NCBI GenBank assembly: GCA_011037195.1
Contig: JAAEAF010002700.1
Location: forward strand, 85,621-149,620
DNA from: Triatoma infestans
Taxonomy: Eukaryota > Arthropoda > Insecta > Hemiptera > Reduviidae
Direction: 5' to 3'
DNA: 64,000 nt
Below the pieces are notes generated by a model, which made no database searches, was not told the DNA's origin, and saw only the letters and a list, made by a program, of their open reading frames with translations. Positions 47,101 through 57,550 of this stretch are shown one piece after another. Numbering within the stretch: position 1 is the stretch's first letter; every line of letters starts with the position of its first letter. Position numbers and translations under genes: made by a program.

Positions 47101-47344
47101 ATGAATATATATTTGGACTTTTTCTTACGATCTATATTAATCAGCTGAGTGTTTAATGTAAAATTGGTTAACAAAATGAAACCGACAAACAAATAATGCA
47201 TTATCAGAACTGTAACTACAATATATCACATTCTAATAAATATTGAACTGATTTGAAAAGATGAGTATGAAATATTCGATACAGAATAACTTTGAAATTT
47301 TGACTAACGTAATCCTCTTATTTACTTAAAAAAAAAAAGAAGAG
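47101..47344. other. Unassigned sequence
   Basis: Nothing recognised. Confidence 0.4.
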
Positions 47345-47960
47345 AAATCTGGTGTGAAACAGTCACATGACAGCAGAAATAGCTACATTGCAGACCTTGG
47401 AAGAGCTATTGTCAAGCTCAAAAATACTTCCAAGTCCAGTTTGGTGATAAACTTAAGGTGCCGTCACTTTGTGTCCTCATAAAATCAATAGTTTTTCTCA
47501 CAAATGAATATACAGATATACGTTTATATTTGTGCAATATTCAAGTTAAATTTAAAGAAAATCGTTGATATCGAATTCCGAAAAAAATTCTTAAAAACTC
47601 AGAAATATCTTTGATGGTTTCCAGCCCTGCGGAACCAACCACAACAAACAGAAATGTTTATATGATTTTCTTTGGGAAGGTAATTGATTTTCTTAAAGGT
47701 TCTAGAAGCGTATATTTTACTAATGTGGCACTTTAAAGAAAAGCTACATGTTGCCACTCCTCCAGAACCATACAAAAGAAAAATATTTTTCTTGTAAAAA
47801 TATTGCAAATAAAGTGGCAGTCTTCATGTAGTAAGGAAAGTTTAAAGAAAAGTGGAATAAACTTAAGAAAAAGACTATTCTGTAAAATCATGTTTTTGGT
47901 TAAAAGAATTTTGACCGAAATCATCTTCATCAGATACAGTGGTGGGAGTAATAAAAGGAA
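47345..47960 (+). repeat. Family H copy carrying a family P fragment
   Basis: The 5' end AATCTGGTGTGAAACAGTCAC is at 47346; units continue to about 47600 (TTTAAAGAAAATCGTTG). At 47608-47645 the text ATGGTTTCCAGCCCTGCGG and AACCAACCACAAC is an inverted end of family P. Family H unit text resumes at about 47725 (GGCACTTTAAAGAAAAGC, then TTTAAAGAAAAGTGG). A decayed stem-loop motif lies at 47905-47940. Confidence 0.5.
47905..47940 (-). ncRNA. Hammerhead-like stem-loop motif, copy k
   Basis: Minus strand: TCTGATGA-A-GA, loop, TC, then AAAA. The CTGATGA box is exact but the rest has decayed. Confidence 0.2.
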
Positions 47961-48324
47961 TATTATGTTTTAGCTTCCACCAATTGTTCAGTTCTGAGTT
48001 ATTCTTTTTACTCACAAAAACACGAACACATAAATTTCGCAAAAAAACTTTTTTATTAATACTTTTTGTTTGTTAAAAATAATCATAAATAAATAACTTT
48101 ATAAAGTCTTTCACTGAAAACCAGGGACATAAAAAAAAAAATTGTCAATTTGATTTCAAAATAAATCCCATTACTTGAATCAAATATTAGATAACCTTTT
48201 CGATGTTTGTTGAAAACAAGTCTATTGCTTTGTCCTACTCAAGTTTTCAATCATAGCCTCTTATAGAAAACGGAAATGTTGACAATTTTATTGCCTTGTC
48301 AACACTTCCGGTATGTATTGACCG

Positions 48325-48850
48325 GTGGCTATATATAAATTGAGAGACGGAGAGCGTTTGCTTAGAGAAAGACTGAGTGAAAGTCTAATTGTTTAGGGTG
48401 GGGTAAAAAAAAAAAACAGGAAAAGGAAAAAGATGGACTCATTGATTGGTTGTTGGCAAGTTAGTATGACCAGTGGACGGAGTGTCGAGAGAGAGAAAGG
48501 CAGATAGAGAGAGTGAGTATGATGGGAGAAGTCACTTAGCGAACGAGCGACAGAAAAGGAGAAAGCCCCAGTGTCCTCCTGCTGTTGCTGGGATTATGAA
48601 GGCATTGGCCCAGTGTGCTACTGGCTGCTGTTGTTGTGATGGTGGAAGATTGGTGTGGACAAAGCAACAAACAACAATTGGTGACATGAAAGGGGAAGAT
48701 TTAGTGGTTGATACTGTTTTTGGGGGACAAGAACTGGGAAGAAGACAAAAAAAAAAGAAGAAGGAGGAAGTTTAACAGAGAGAGAGAGAAGTATAGCAGA
48801 GAAATACTGCACTAGAAGACTTTTTCGCTTTTACCATCTTTGTTACGTCT
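48325..48850 (+). promoter_or_regulatory. TATA-like box and purine-rich island, candidate promoter region
   Basis: TATATAAAT at 48332-48340 is followed by a purine-rich and G+C-richer stretch of about 500 bp with many GAGAGA and GAAAGA runs. This would suit a transcription start about 30 bp downstream of the box. The long frame at 48473-48775 lacks an ATG start (it begins at GTG) and is low in complexity, so it is not called as a gene. The region could be a host promoter or a transposon-borne one. Confidence 0.25.
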
Positions 48851-49128
48851 ATGCTCTGTTTACTTCCGGTGTTTTTGTACAGAAGTAGAAATGGAGGACT
48901 GAATGTTTCCGGTGACTTTTATTGCTGGATTATCTTCTTTTTTTCTTTTATTTATTTTTTTTTTATTCTAAGCTCTAAGATGGGTTTATATAATATAAAT
49001 CTATATAATACATATATTTCTACACGTATTATGTATGAGATTTTATCAAGTGCCTTCTTGATATTGAAAAAAGTTTGAACGAAAACAAAAATCTAGTGTT
49101 ACATGTTTAATTATTTAATATTACAAAG
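48851..49128. other. Unassigned sequence
   Basis: Nothing recognised. Confidence 0.4.
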
Positions 49129-49142
49129 CAATTATATTGATT
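49129..49142. repeat. Target-site duplication, left (family P copy)
   Basis: CAATTATATTGATT is repeated exactly at 49501-49514. Confidence 0.9.
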
Positions 49143-49183
49143 CATCAGAGACATTTTCCGTGATAACCTGCTTCATTTTGTGG

Positions 49184-49222
49184 TCATCGACCGGTTTCAG
49201 GCGTTCGCCCATCATCAGGATG
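49184..49222 (-). ncRNA. Hammerhead-like stem-loop motif, copy f
   Basis: The inverse of copy g in the left arm; all key bases are the same. Confidence 0.45.
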
Positions 49223-49392
49223 TTTTTTGTTGAACAGTGTAATAACATAGACTTGCACAGAGCCAAATACAGTTGATAACTCAGAGTGTATCAACTGTTG
49301 TGTATCGTAGTGTATCAAACAAATATGATAGCGGAGTGTATCAACTGTATTTGCTCTGTGCAAGCTATTTTATTACACTGTTCAATAAAAAA

Positions 49393-49430
49393 CATCCTGA
49401 TGATGGGCGAACGCCTGAAACCGGTCGATG
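49393..49430 (+). ncRNA. Hammerhead-like stem-loop motif, copy g (best preserved)
   Basis: Stem I CATC (49393-49396) pairs with GATG (49427-49430). The core CTGATGA (49397-49403) is exact. Stem II is GGGC-GAAC-GCCT (49405-49416). GAAA follows (49417-49420), then a short stem III AC-CG-GT (49420-49425) and C at 49426 as the cleavage base of GTC. This is the order of a type I hammerhead with a minimal stem III. The odd point is an unpaired T (49404) where the first pair of stem II should be, which could weaken or abolish cleavage. Confidence 0.5.
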
Positions 49431-49514
49431 ACCACAAAATGAAGCAGGCTATCATGGAAAATGTCTCTGATGCTTTCCAGCTCTGCGGAACCAATAACAA
49501 CAATTATATTGATT

Positions 49515-50099
49515 ATTATAAAGTACCATATGTAAACGTTATTAGAGGTTTATATGTTATATATACAAAAGCTAAATATTTATACTGTTCTATATGGTCT
49601 TTATTTATTATTAATACGAATAAACATGTAATATTTTATATCATATTTTATTTCCGTTTCTAAAAATTATTTTCCCTAATGAGCCCCTAATTTCAGTTAC
49701 ATGTAAAATGCAAAATTATTTTTAAAAACGTAAATAACATAAAAAGCAAATTGTTACATATTTGTTAATAAGGGAGCTTTGTTCCCACACCTTATTTTAA
49801 CGCCCTTACGACCCTCATGGACCTATTCAGGTGGGCTTCGCCCTTCGGCCCCCAGTGCTCTTATAGAGGCGCTATAATAATAACGATCTGTACAGTACAC
49901 GCTCGGAACACTGTTCTGTACAGATTCGATCGTTTTATTGCTACACACATTTTTCTGAATAGAATATACAACTGAAAAATTACTTACATGATGCCAGCAC
50001 TTTGCTGTTTGCAAACTCCATAGTTTTATTTCACATAATACACATCCTTCCAGAACAATGATATACACTATTTATTACTCCCTGGCCCGCCTAATTTCT
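49515..50099. other. Unassigned sequence
   Basis: AT-rich, with a G+C-richer patch at 49800-49960; no gene recognised. Confidence 0.4.
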
Positions 50100-50805
50100 T
50101 AAAATACAAAAAATGAGACATTCGAACTGGATCATCCATGTTATTCACCAAGATCATCACTTTCTCGAACGTTATATTTATAGCGTCTCAATGGAAGAAC
50201 TGGCATGGGGGAGGTATTGCTTTGGAGATGAAACTGTAAAGCCACTTGGAGAAAACACAATGGGATGCCATTTAGAGAATCAATGTTGGTCCTTTGTCTT
50301 TTCAGGCAGTTGGCGGTAGCCATTTCCAATACTATCAGCGAATGTGTGCTTGAAATTTGGACTGTGAGTGTGAAAACCACCTCCCATACAACAAAGGAAG
50401 TTATATTCAACAAATTTAAAACTTGTTTCAATAGTTTGGGATGCTACCCAGGCAAGTTTAAGATAGTCCTGATCGACAACGCGAAACCAAATCAAATCCC
50501 CGAAGAGTACCAATGCCACCCTGTTTTTAAAATACGAAATTAGCAAGATGACCGCTGAAGGAACCATTGGATTAATATAATGGAAAAACTTCGAAAAAAA
50601 CGCTACGAATTGTTTAGATCATAAAGATTTGAATAAGTATCTAAAAGTAAGTCATTATCAGATTCCAACCCTTAAGTAAAGCAAAAATATTCTCAGTGGT
50701 AGATGCAAAGAGTGGATTCTGGCAAGTCAAATGAACGAAGTAACAGCGAATTGGACATCATTTGGAAGATATCGGTGGTTAAGAATGCAAACGATGAAGT
50801 CGATA
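50100..50805 (+). pseudogene. Ty3/gypsy pol relic (spacer and reverse transcriptase start)
   Basis: Read across frames, 50390-50805 follows the usual gypsy pol order before and into the reverse transcriptase: FNSLGCYPGKFKIVLI (cf. GLGCLPGEYxIxL), MTAEGTIG, LDHKDLNKYLKVSHYQIPTL (the LDPxDLNKxIKRxHYPxPT motif), FSVVDAKSGFW-like text broken by a frameshift, and FGRYRWLRM at the end. Upstream, VKPLG at about 50250 may belong to the protease region. Stops and frameshifts are frequent and no LTRs were found. The relic stops where a family H copy begins (50819). It is a dead fragment of an LTR retrotransposon. Confidence 0.75.
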
Positions 50806-50818
50806 AGATAGAAAAAAA

Positions 50819-51700
50819 TCTGGTGTGAAACACTCACACGACTTTCTCTTACTGCAGTTTGCAGAATTATAACTGACAGATTTTCTTCAAACTTATCATT
50901 TTTACTAAATGTTTATTTTGTCTTCAATTTTATATCACTGGGAGAATCTAAACCTTATAAGACGACTTTTTTCAGAGAAACAAAACCTCTCCGCCCCACC
51001 AAAACTTCTTTAATGCACATTCTCGGATCAAAGTTTTAAACGAAACTTACAGCTCCCTGTATTCATAGATAGTGTCAAATTTAATGAAATCAATCGGAAA
51101 ATCGCAGAAAATTAAAAAAAAAAAAATTTAGTAAAAACGCACTTCCGGTCAACCGATTTTCTTCCAACATAGAATTTTGTCAACATATTCCATTCTGAAT
51201 AATATTATTTAAGAAATAGAATTGTCTAATAAAATGAAATAGTACTTTAGACGAAACACAAACCCACTCCTCCCCCAAAAGTGCCCTTAAATATATTTTC
51301 CAGGAGAAATGTTTCAAATAAAAGTTGTTGCTCTTTATATGTGTAGTTGATATAAGAATGTTTAAAAAAAATCGTTGGAGCCATTTTTTTTTTTATGAAA
51401 ATTGTGAAAAAGTGAAAAAATTTATTTAGTAATGTGGTACTTCTGGTTGAGGAATTTTAACAGATAACTTACTGTCGGATTCTATGGTGGTGAAATGTAA
51501 ACGGAATTTCAAATTTAAACTTACTGTGATTTTTCGTTTTTTTGAGTTATGCTGTACACAAACGCCGACACATACAGCATTTTCTAAAAGTACTTTTTCG
51601 GACTCAGAGGATCTCAAAACCTGCATTTCCTGTTCAAATTTGATGTTGAACATTGGACGATTACAATACTTCCTTGTACTAGGAGTAAGAGAAAGAAAAA
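50819..51700 (+). repeat. Family H copy, complete
   Basis: Starts TCTGGTGTGAAACACTCAC at 50819 after an A. The subterminal repeat ACTTTCTCTTACTGCAGT is at 50841-50858. Two to three internal units follow, with CACTTCCGGTCAACCG at about 51140. The 3' end is TACTTCCTTGTACTAGGAG, then TAAGAGAAAG at about 51691. This is a good reference copy, about 880 bp. Confidence 0.75.
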
Positions 51701-51889
51701 TAAGGATTTGAAGAGGACAAAATCTGGGCGAGCTTATTAACCTAGTTTCAAAAATGGGGGAGATGTTACTTGTTAATTAAATAATATTGCTAAGTAATTA
51801 TATTTATTATTATAAAATACCATATTATGTATAAACGTTTATAGAGTGTTCGTATATGTTCGTAATTTGGTATATAATTTATATACATA
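51701..51889. other. Short unassigned spacer
   Basis: Nothing recognised. Confidence 0.4.
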
Positions 51890-52803
51890 TTTCCTGTGAA
51901 ACATTCACACAACTTTCTCGCACTGTAATTGTTACAATTGTAATTGATAAATTTCCCTTTAAACTTCCAATGATTACTGAACGTTTAATTAGACTTACTT
52001 TACATATAAATAAAGCAGAGGCGATTAAACTTGTTTACCTCAATGGACATATGACTGCCAGAGCTTTCTGTCACAACACTTTAGAAAGCTTGTAACAACT
52101 GTTTGAACTTAGGCTAAACCCATCCATTGGACACATAACAATAGCTTTACAATAATTTTTTTCTTGAAAAATGTTTTAAATAAAAATGATAGATTTATAT
52201 CTGTGTAGTAAGCATTCCAAGTTTAAAGAAAATTGATGGTACTGCCAATAAAACTCAGAAACGTATTCTGTAAAACTGCACATGCGGTCAATCGATTCTC
52301 TTCAAATTTGGAATTCTAATAATGTATTTAATATACCTTAATATCGTTGGTAAGATCATGCATTTCACTGAAGTGGGACTTTAGATGAGAGCTTAAGTTG
52401 CTGTTCCCTGAACGGCCCCTCAAAATTATCAATATTTAACCTGGAAAAATGATTCAAATAAAAGTGATGGACATTTATGTGTGTAGAAGGTCATGCAAGT
52501 CTTTGGGGTCATTTTTGTAGAAAATTGTGAAAAACTGGCTGTGGAGTACGTTAAGAAAAATCACGCCCTTCTGGTTGGTGGATTTGGACTGAAACCTTTA
52601 TGTGTTACGCGCTAGTAATCGTATTTAAACGGAATGCAAAGTTTTTTTTTTTGTTCACACACAGGCGACCATTCGATAAAAACATTTTTTTTTTTTTATA
52701 TTAAGGGAACTTCAAACACATATTTTCGATGAAAACTCAATTTCGAAAATTTGACAAGATCGCAATACTTTCTCTTACCAACAAACAATAAGAGAAAGTG
52801 AAA
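51890..52803 (+). repeat. Family H copy with 3' hairpin
   Basis: Starts CCTGTGAAACATTCACACAAC, then CTTTCTCGCACTG. Units follow, and the 3' end is ACTTTCTCTTA, an 11-base loop, TAAGAGAAAGT: an 11-bp stem at 52768-52800. Another copy starts right after. Confidence 0.7.
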
Positions 52804-52945
52804 GTTTAGTGAGAAACAATCGATTGATTGACTTTCTCTTAATAGTTTTCTCAATTTGCAGTGAATCAATTTTCTAATAATTTCGGTTTTTTAATTTCAA
52901 CTAAAGGTAGTGGGCATATTATTATGTTTAAGTAAATCTTACAAG
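52804..52945 (+). repeat. Family H 5' end, head-to-tail with the previous copy
   Basis: GAGAAACAATCGATTGATTG and ACTTTCTCTTAATAG follow the hairpin of the previous copy within about 15 bases. The copy is broken at 52945 by a LINE insertion and resumes at 53450. Confidence 0.6.
52933..52945. repeat. Target-site duplication, left
   Basis: TAAATCTTACAAG is repeated exactly at 53437-53449. Confidence 0.92.
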
Positions 52946-53436
52946 GGATGAGTGCAGTGGGTTGTCGGCAGTCTAAAATGCTCATTGGGGGCCCGGACGG
53001 AGCTTTGAGTAGCGGGGTCCGATATCTTTCACGGACCTCCCTCAGGCATCTGATTGGATTCCTCACTGGGCATTGTGGTTTAAGGAGACATCTCTATATA
53101 ATGGGACTCGTGCCTGACCCCTTTTGTAAGTATGTGAGACTGAGGAGAAAACACCCATGCATCTGGTGACGAATTGTTTGGGTTGTGAGGAGATTAGGTT
53201 TAGGACCTTCGGCCGGAGTAGGATATCAGTAAAGGATCTTAAGCTGTGTTCTTTTAAGGTTTTGGTCCGATTTGTTCGGTCTGTGGTGAAACAGATGGTT
53301 AAAACCTGAGCCTGGATTTTCATTCTGGTCCCAGTGGTTGTTATTCTTTAGGGGTAGCTATATGGGCCTGCGGAGGGCTTTGGATAGTGTAGGGTTTGCC
53401 CTCCCCTTCTGCGAATAATAATAATAATAATAATAA
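52946..53436 (+). mobile_element. 5'-truncated LINE tail (RNase H/zinc-motif type) with 13-bp duplication
   Basis: The insertion is 491 bp. The first part reads VRYLSRTSLRHLIGFLTGHCG, shown here as two blocks, then RRHLYIMGLVPDPFC, matching the segment after the RNase H domain in LINEs of the I/R1/Jockey-type groups (LTGHCxLxxHLxxxGLxxxPxC). A one-base shift near 53140 then gives ETEEKTPMHLVTNC, completing a C...H-x4-C zinc motif. The ORF ends near 53308. The 3' untranslated region ends in (AAT)n at 53413-53436. The exact flanking duplication shows insertion into a family H copy. It is separate from the LINE at 10-15 kb, which has no such segment. Confidence 0.85.
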
Positions 53437-53449
53437 TAAATCTTACAAG

Positions 53450-54954
53450 TTTACAGGAAAATCAATAGAGACGATTTCGGCGAGAAAATCGCGAAGAAAA
53501 AACATTCACTAAGAAGATCGTCCGAGTTTTGAATATTCTATTATTTTACTTCTTTTTTTTTTGGTATGTGTAATACCTTTATTGTGTTGTAGGGAGGGCA
53601 TCAAGTGCTACTATAACATTTTACTGTCTGCCACCAGCCGACATTAGCGCCCCAAGCAGCAACCATACCACAATCACAAGTTTTTTCTTTGTTCATTTTT
53701 ATAGTTCATTATGGTTGACTAATTTGTTTAAAAAGGATGATAAATTTATATGGTCTTATAGTTTGCAAATCGTTGTTTGTTTATTAACCTTTAAGGTAAA
53801 ATTATACTCAAATTATTTAGTAAGTTTCTCGTAGCTTGCCTGTGTATGTTAATAAATGTATAACAAAGTGATGGTTAATCCAGTATTTATTCAGGAGTCA
53901 ATAAAGGTGCATCAATTTATTAACTACTTTGGAAATCTTCCTGGGGATAAAGTGCAGCCTTATAACTCAAGCAACACTTAAAACTGACATCACAAATATA
54001 CCTGTGACCAGCAGAGGTGGTTAATGTGTGTATTATAACCCACTGGGGTTTGATATATCAGGGATGTCAACTCTAGTTCACCACCATTTCCTCATTCAAC
54101 ATTTTACTAGTTACTAGGAAGATGTGTGGATATTTCATAGTGCTAGTATCGAAGTATTAGGTTGGTATAATCGTTCTTATAATTTCTTTCAATATAATGT
54201 TCTTTAGTAAAGCTAGAGCAAAATTTCGCCATTTTTACCAAAACTAAAGTAGCCCTTATTAAAAAATTAAATTAACTGAAACAAGATCATGCCTTTTGAA
54301 TTTGAATCAATAATGATTAAGATTTACTTTCCAATCTTCTTTTATAAAAGGATTCAATTATTATTCTTTTTTTGAATGGTTTCTTATAATTTTGTTCATC
54401 CCACTTTTAGTATTATTAAAAAAAAAAAAAAGAAATGAGAAAGGTAAGGATCGTCTGGAGAGTACTGGGAAGAAACTGGAGAGGACACTAAGAAAGAAGC
54501 CCCATATTAAGTTGTAATCTACCTTTACAGGATCTTTCCTTTTACCCAGGGAACAGATTCTCTCCAACTCTACACAAGGAGTACTCTCTTTACAAGGTAA
54601 AGTTAATCCTTGCAGAGATCTACCTCCAGCCTGATTATCTCCTTCAGTATTACTAGGATCTTCTAAAAGAGCCGTACCCACTTCAATTTGGTGGATTTTC
54701 TCACAATTTAGCTAACATCCTTTGTTAATATTATATAATTTTTTCCTTTGAGTTTGATGTAATTTTAATTTTTCCTTTTTTTCTTTTTTATTTCGTGTTT
54801 TGTAAAATGAGAAAGAAGTTATCTCCATTATATTTGCCATTATATTGGAATAATCTTTTTTTCTGTTGAAGATTATATTATATTATTGAATTTGAAATCA
54901 TGCTTACAGAAAAATGTTGAGATGTACAAATTTTAAATTTTTTTGTAAACTTTA
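53450..54954. other. End of a family H copy, then unassigned sequence
   Basis: From 53450 to about 53530 family H unit text continues (GACGATTTCGGCGAGAAAATCG). At 53560-53690 a less AT-rich piece (TACTGTCTGCCACCAGCCG) could be an inverted LINE 3' region but is not identified. The rest shows nothing, including the minus frame at 54361-54681, which has no recognisable domain. Confidence 0.35.
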
Positions 54955-55290
54955 AATTTAATTCATTTGCCCTAACGTAAATATATAGGCGGTGGGGCGG
55001 AGAAGTACCAATCTGGGAACCATGCAGGTAGAAAAGTGATTATATTACAGTCCAGAAAAGCCCACCAATGAACCAACTACAGATAAACGCCACAAATTCC
55101 GCACAACAATCTAAAATCAATTGGGGGGGGGGGTTTCAAAAAATAGAGATAGGTTTATATCTGTGCAGTTAAAGGAAATTACCCTAGTCGTATTCGAGAA
55201 AATTCTAAAAAACTCAAAAATCTATTCTGTAAATTTATTTTCAGAGTACCCGATTTTTCAAATTTCGAATTCTAGTAGGGCTACTCTTTA
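54955..55290 (+). repeat. Family H fragment
   Basis: Unit text is visible: TTTCAAAAAATAGAGATAGG, GTATTCGAGAAAATTC, CTCAAAAATCTATTCTG and CCCGATTTTTCAAATTTCG. Confidence 0.5.
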
Positions 55291-55402
55291 TTAATATTAG
55301 GATGAGGACGGATGAGCTGGCTAAAGTGATGGTTAATAACATTTGGTGATGGTATGTCACAGGTTAAACTACAGTTTGTAAGTAATTCTAACTCAAAATT
55401 TT

Positions 55403-55444
55403 TACCCTGAAGAAGGCAATAAATTTGCCGAACCGTCGGTAGTA
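55403..55444 (+). ncRNA. Hammerhead-like stem-loop motif, copy h
   Basis: TACC-CTGAAGA-A-GGCAA-TAAAT-TTGCC-GAACC-GTC-GGTA. Stem I TACC/GGTA (4 bp) and stem II GGCAA/TTGCC (5 bp) are perfect; GAAAC is changed to GAACC. The extra A before stem II is present again. Confidence 0.45.
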
Positions 55445-57229
55445 ATTTAAAAAGAGTTCTTTGTATGACCAATCCAATTTACAACATTTATTTTATATAT
55501 CGTGGTAAGATGTCTAAAAACAATATTCAAATTACTAGGCCATTAGGAGGCTCTCTATTCCTGTTTAAGTCTATTTATCAAGGAACTAAATTACATCTTA
55601 CTAATTGCGCTAACAGGGTAATTAATGTTTGCAGTTTGTTAGAAATTAATATTAGTTACCTACCATTTAATAGTATTACTGTGTATATCATAAACATAAC
55701 TCAATATTTTTTTTTATAGGTAATTAGAATAATTTACTGCTACTACTTTTATGAGTTTGTATTTATTTATTTATTTAACTATTTCTAGAAAATTTATAGA
55801 AATATTCAAGAGATTTTATTCCGATATATGGGGCTGAATTTAATGAAACATGTTTTATATATTATCAATAACATTTTCCTTTTCTAATATTTTTACTTTC
55901 TTTTATTACCTTGTAAGAGGAAGTACAACTAAAGATCGTTTCAAATTTTTGAAACTCACTTTTCACCAGCAATACTTTTTGAGTTTTACGCCTAATTAGA
56001 AAAAAACTCTAGGAAAGAGTTTTGTGTTTTTGGTGAAAAAAATTAAATCAGAAATGCAGGGGAAGAAGCAAATGGAAAAAGAGGAATAATTGGATATATA
56101 TTTTATATTTTAAATAAAATCAGTTTTAAAAGGAAATTTGTACGTTGGTTGGTAATGTTGGTCAAAACGCATGTACAAGACACCGTTACAAGAGAGGTCA
56201 GAGAACTCGGCCACTATTTGTCTTTTTCACCTCTTCTAGAATTCATATATAAAGGGTCGGTTGTAACTACCAAGATGAGCATTGTTTGAAGAGTCGTATT
56301 ACAGCATTCAACGAGTTATTCCATAATTCGTCTTATAACAGTCAGTGTGCCAAGAAGTGTTCAGTTTAACATTTGTAATTTAAATCAATGTAGCTACACG
56401 AATCATTGAGTGCAAAAGTTTTTGTATATTTATTAGCTTTTTACATGAATTTGTTACAATTAACTTGTAATTGTTATTTACATTATTCAATAATTCAAAT
56501 ATAGTCCAATTATTTATTGTAAGCAATATTGATTTCTTCATTATGTCTTAAACATATCTTCTTTAAAAACTTCCACACATAAGCCCTTTCAAACCCGCTC
56601 GTGCTATACAAACACACGATATTGACGACATTGATATTCTGTTTAGGGAACACTAGAGGACATGACGTTAGGGTTTCATTCAACCGGATATTTTTGATTT
56701 TGACAATGAAAATTGATTTTTGGGGTGTTAGGAGAGAGCTGTGATGTCCGGCGTACTTTTATATTTCCATTCAGAATATTATAGGTTCCATCAACTTTAT
56801 TAGGGAGCAACCAAAGTTCAGTAAAAATTTCAAATTTGTAGATTTTTCAAGGTTAATTGTGATGATAATTTGCATTAAGGGAAAATTATGAAATTTTCCC
56901 AGTTTTTATTGTTTATTTTTTGCAGAAACACAAAGCGTCCAACTAACGATAAGATGTCGTGAAAGGAAGCGTTAAGAAAGAGCTTATGCCTACTTAATAG
57001 TGCTATTTACGATCATGTAGAATCAAGCTTAAGCCGAGACTCGAATCCATTACTGCATTACATCTAACATTAAATTGAATAGGTATGTATTTACAGCATT
57101 TAAAGAGATTGATCAAAATTTATTGTCTCATGTTACTCTGTCTGTAATGTAACGTTTCTCAAAATGTTAGAATAAAATGCCTATTTAGCTTAAAAGTGTT
57201 ATAATTATTAATTTACAAGAATTTGAAAA
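55445..57229. other. Unassigned sequence with a TATA-like site
   Basis: No gene was found. TATATAAAG at 56246-56254 followed by GGGTCGGTTGTAAC and later TCAGTGTGCC could be a core promoter. The sequence around it (about 56155-56520, starting TGTTGGTC) might be a solo LTR, but I could not confirm ends or a duplication. Confidence 0.3.
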
Positions 57230-57550
57230 CAAATTAATAAGAGAAGGATTTGTGATGGTTTCTCACAGCCGAATTTTTACACTCTCTTCCTTCTATAAAA
57301 GGAAGTCTTGCAATAGTGCGAAATTCACTAAAATATGTTTTTAATGAAAATTAAGAAACGTCATAGCCCATTATTAAGAAAGAAATATGTATAGAGAATG
57401 TTAGTTCCTGAGTATGTGTGTGTGTATGTGCGCGCTAAATTTTGATTTAAATCCGCCAACCGGATATTAATTGAAACATTATTCTAGGAAAATTTATTTT
57501 TGGGGACCTTGTTGAAGCTGCGACATAAAATTTCTTCTAATACGCCATTT
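57230..57550 (-). repeat. Family H, head-to-tail junction on the minus strand
   Basis: Read on the minus strand: hairpin CTTCCTTTTATAGAAGGAAG (57285-57304), AGTGTAAAAATTC, then GGCTGTGAGAAACCATCACA and CTTCTCTTATT, the 5' end of a second copy (ending about 57232). Inverted 3' module text (CCGCCAACCGGATATTAATTG) lies at 57455. Confidence 0.6.

Larger units (their letters stand above)
49143..49500. mobile_element. Family P element: inverted arms, each with a hammerhead-like motif
   Basis: The left arm (49143-49254, starting ATCAGAGACATTTTCCGTG) and the right arm (about 49354-49500, ending CTTTCCAGCTCTGCGGAACC plus AATAACAA) are inverted copies. The right arm has about 30 bp at its end that the left lacks, so the left end is truncated. 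Between the arms is about 100 bp in which GAGTGTATCAACTGT is repeated. Both arms contain an intact stem-loop motif pointing outward. The exact 14-bp duplication shows target-primed insertion. Inverted terminal repeats, hammerhead-like folds and variable duplications together suggest a Penelope-like terminal-repeat pair without the coding part. Confidence 0.75.

Noticed and set aside
48473..48775. 100-codon open frame
   Set aside because: It begins at GTG, is low in complexity with a poly-lysine-like end from an A-rich run, and has no recognisable domain.
50141..50431. Minus-strand frames over the gypsy relic
   Set aside because: The plus strand gives the Ty3/gypsy motifs; the minus frames are shadows.
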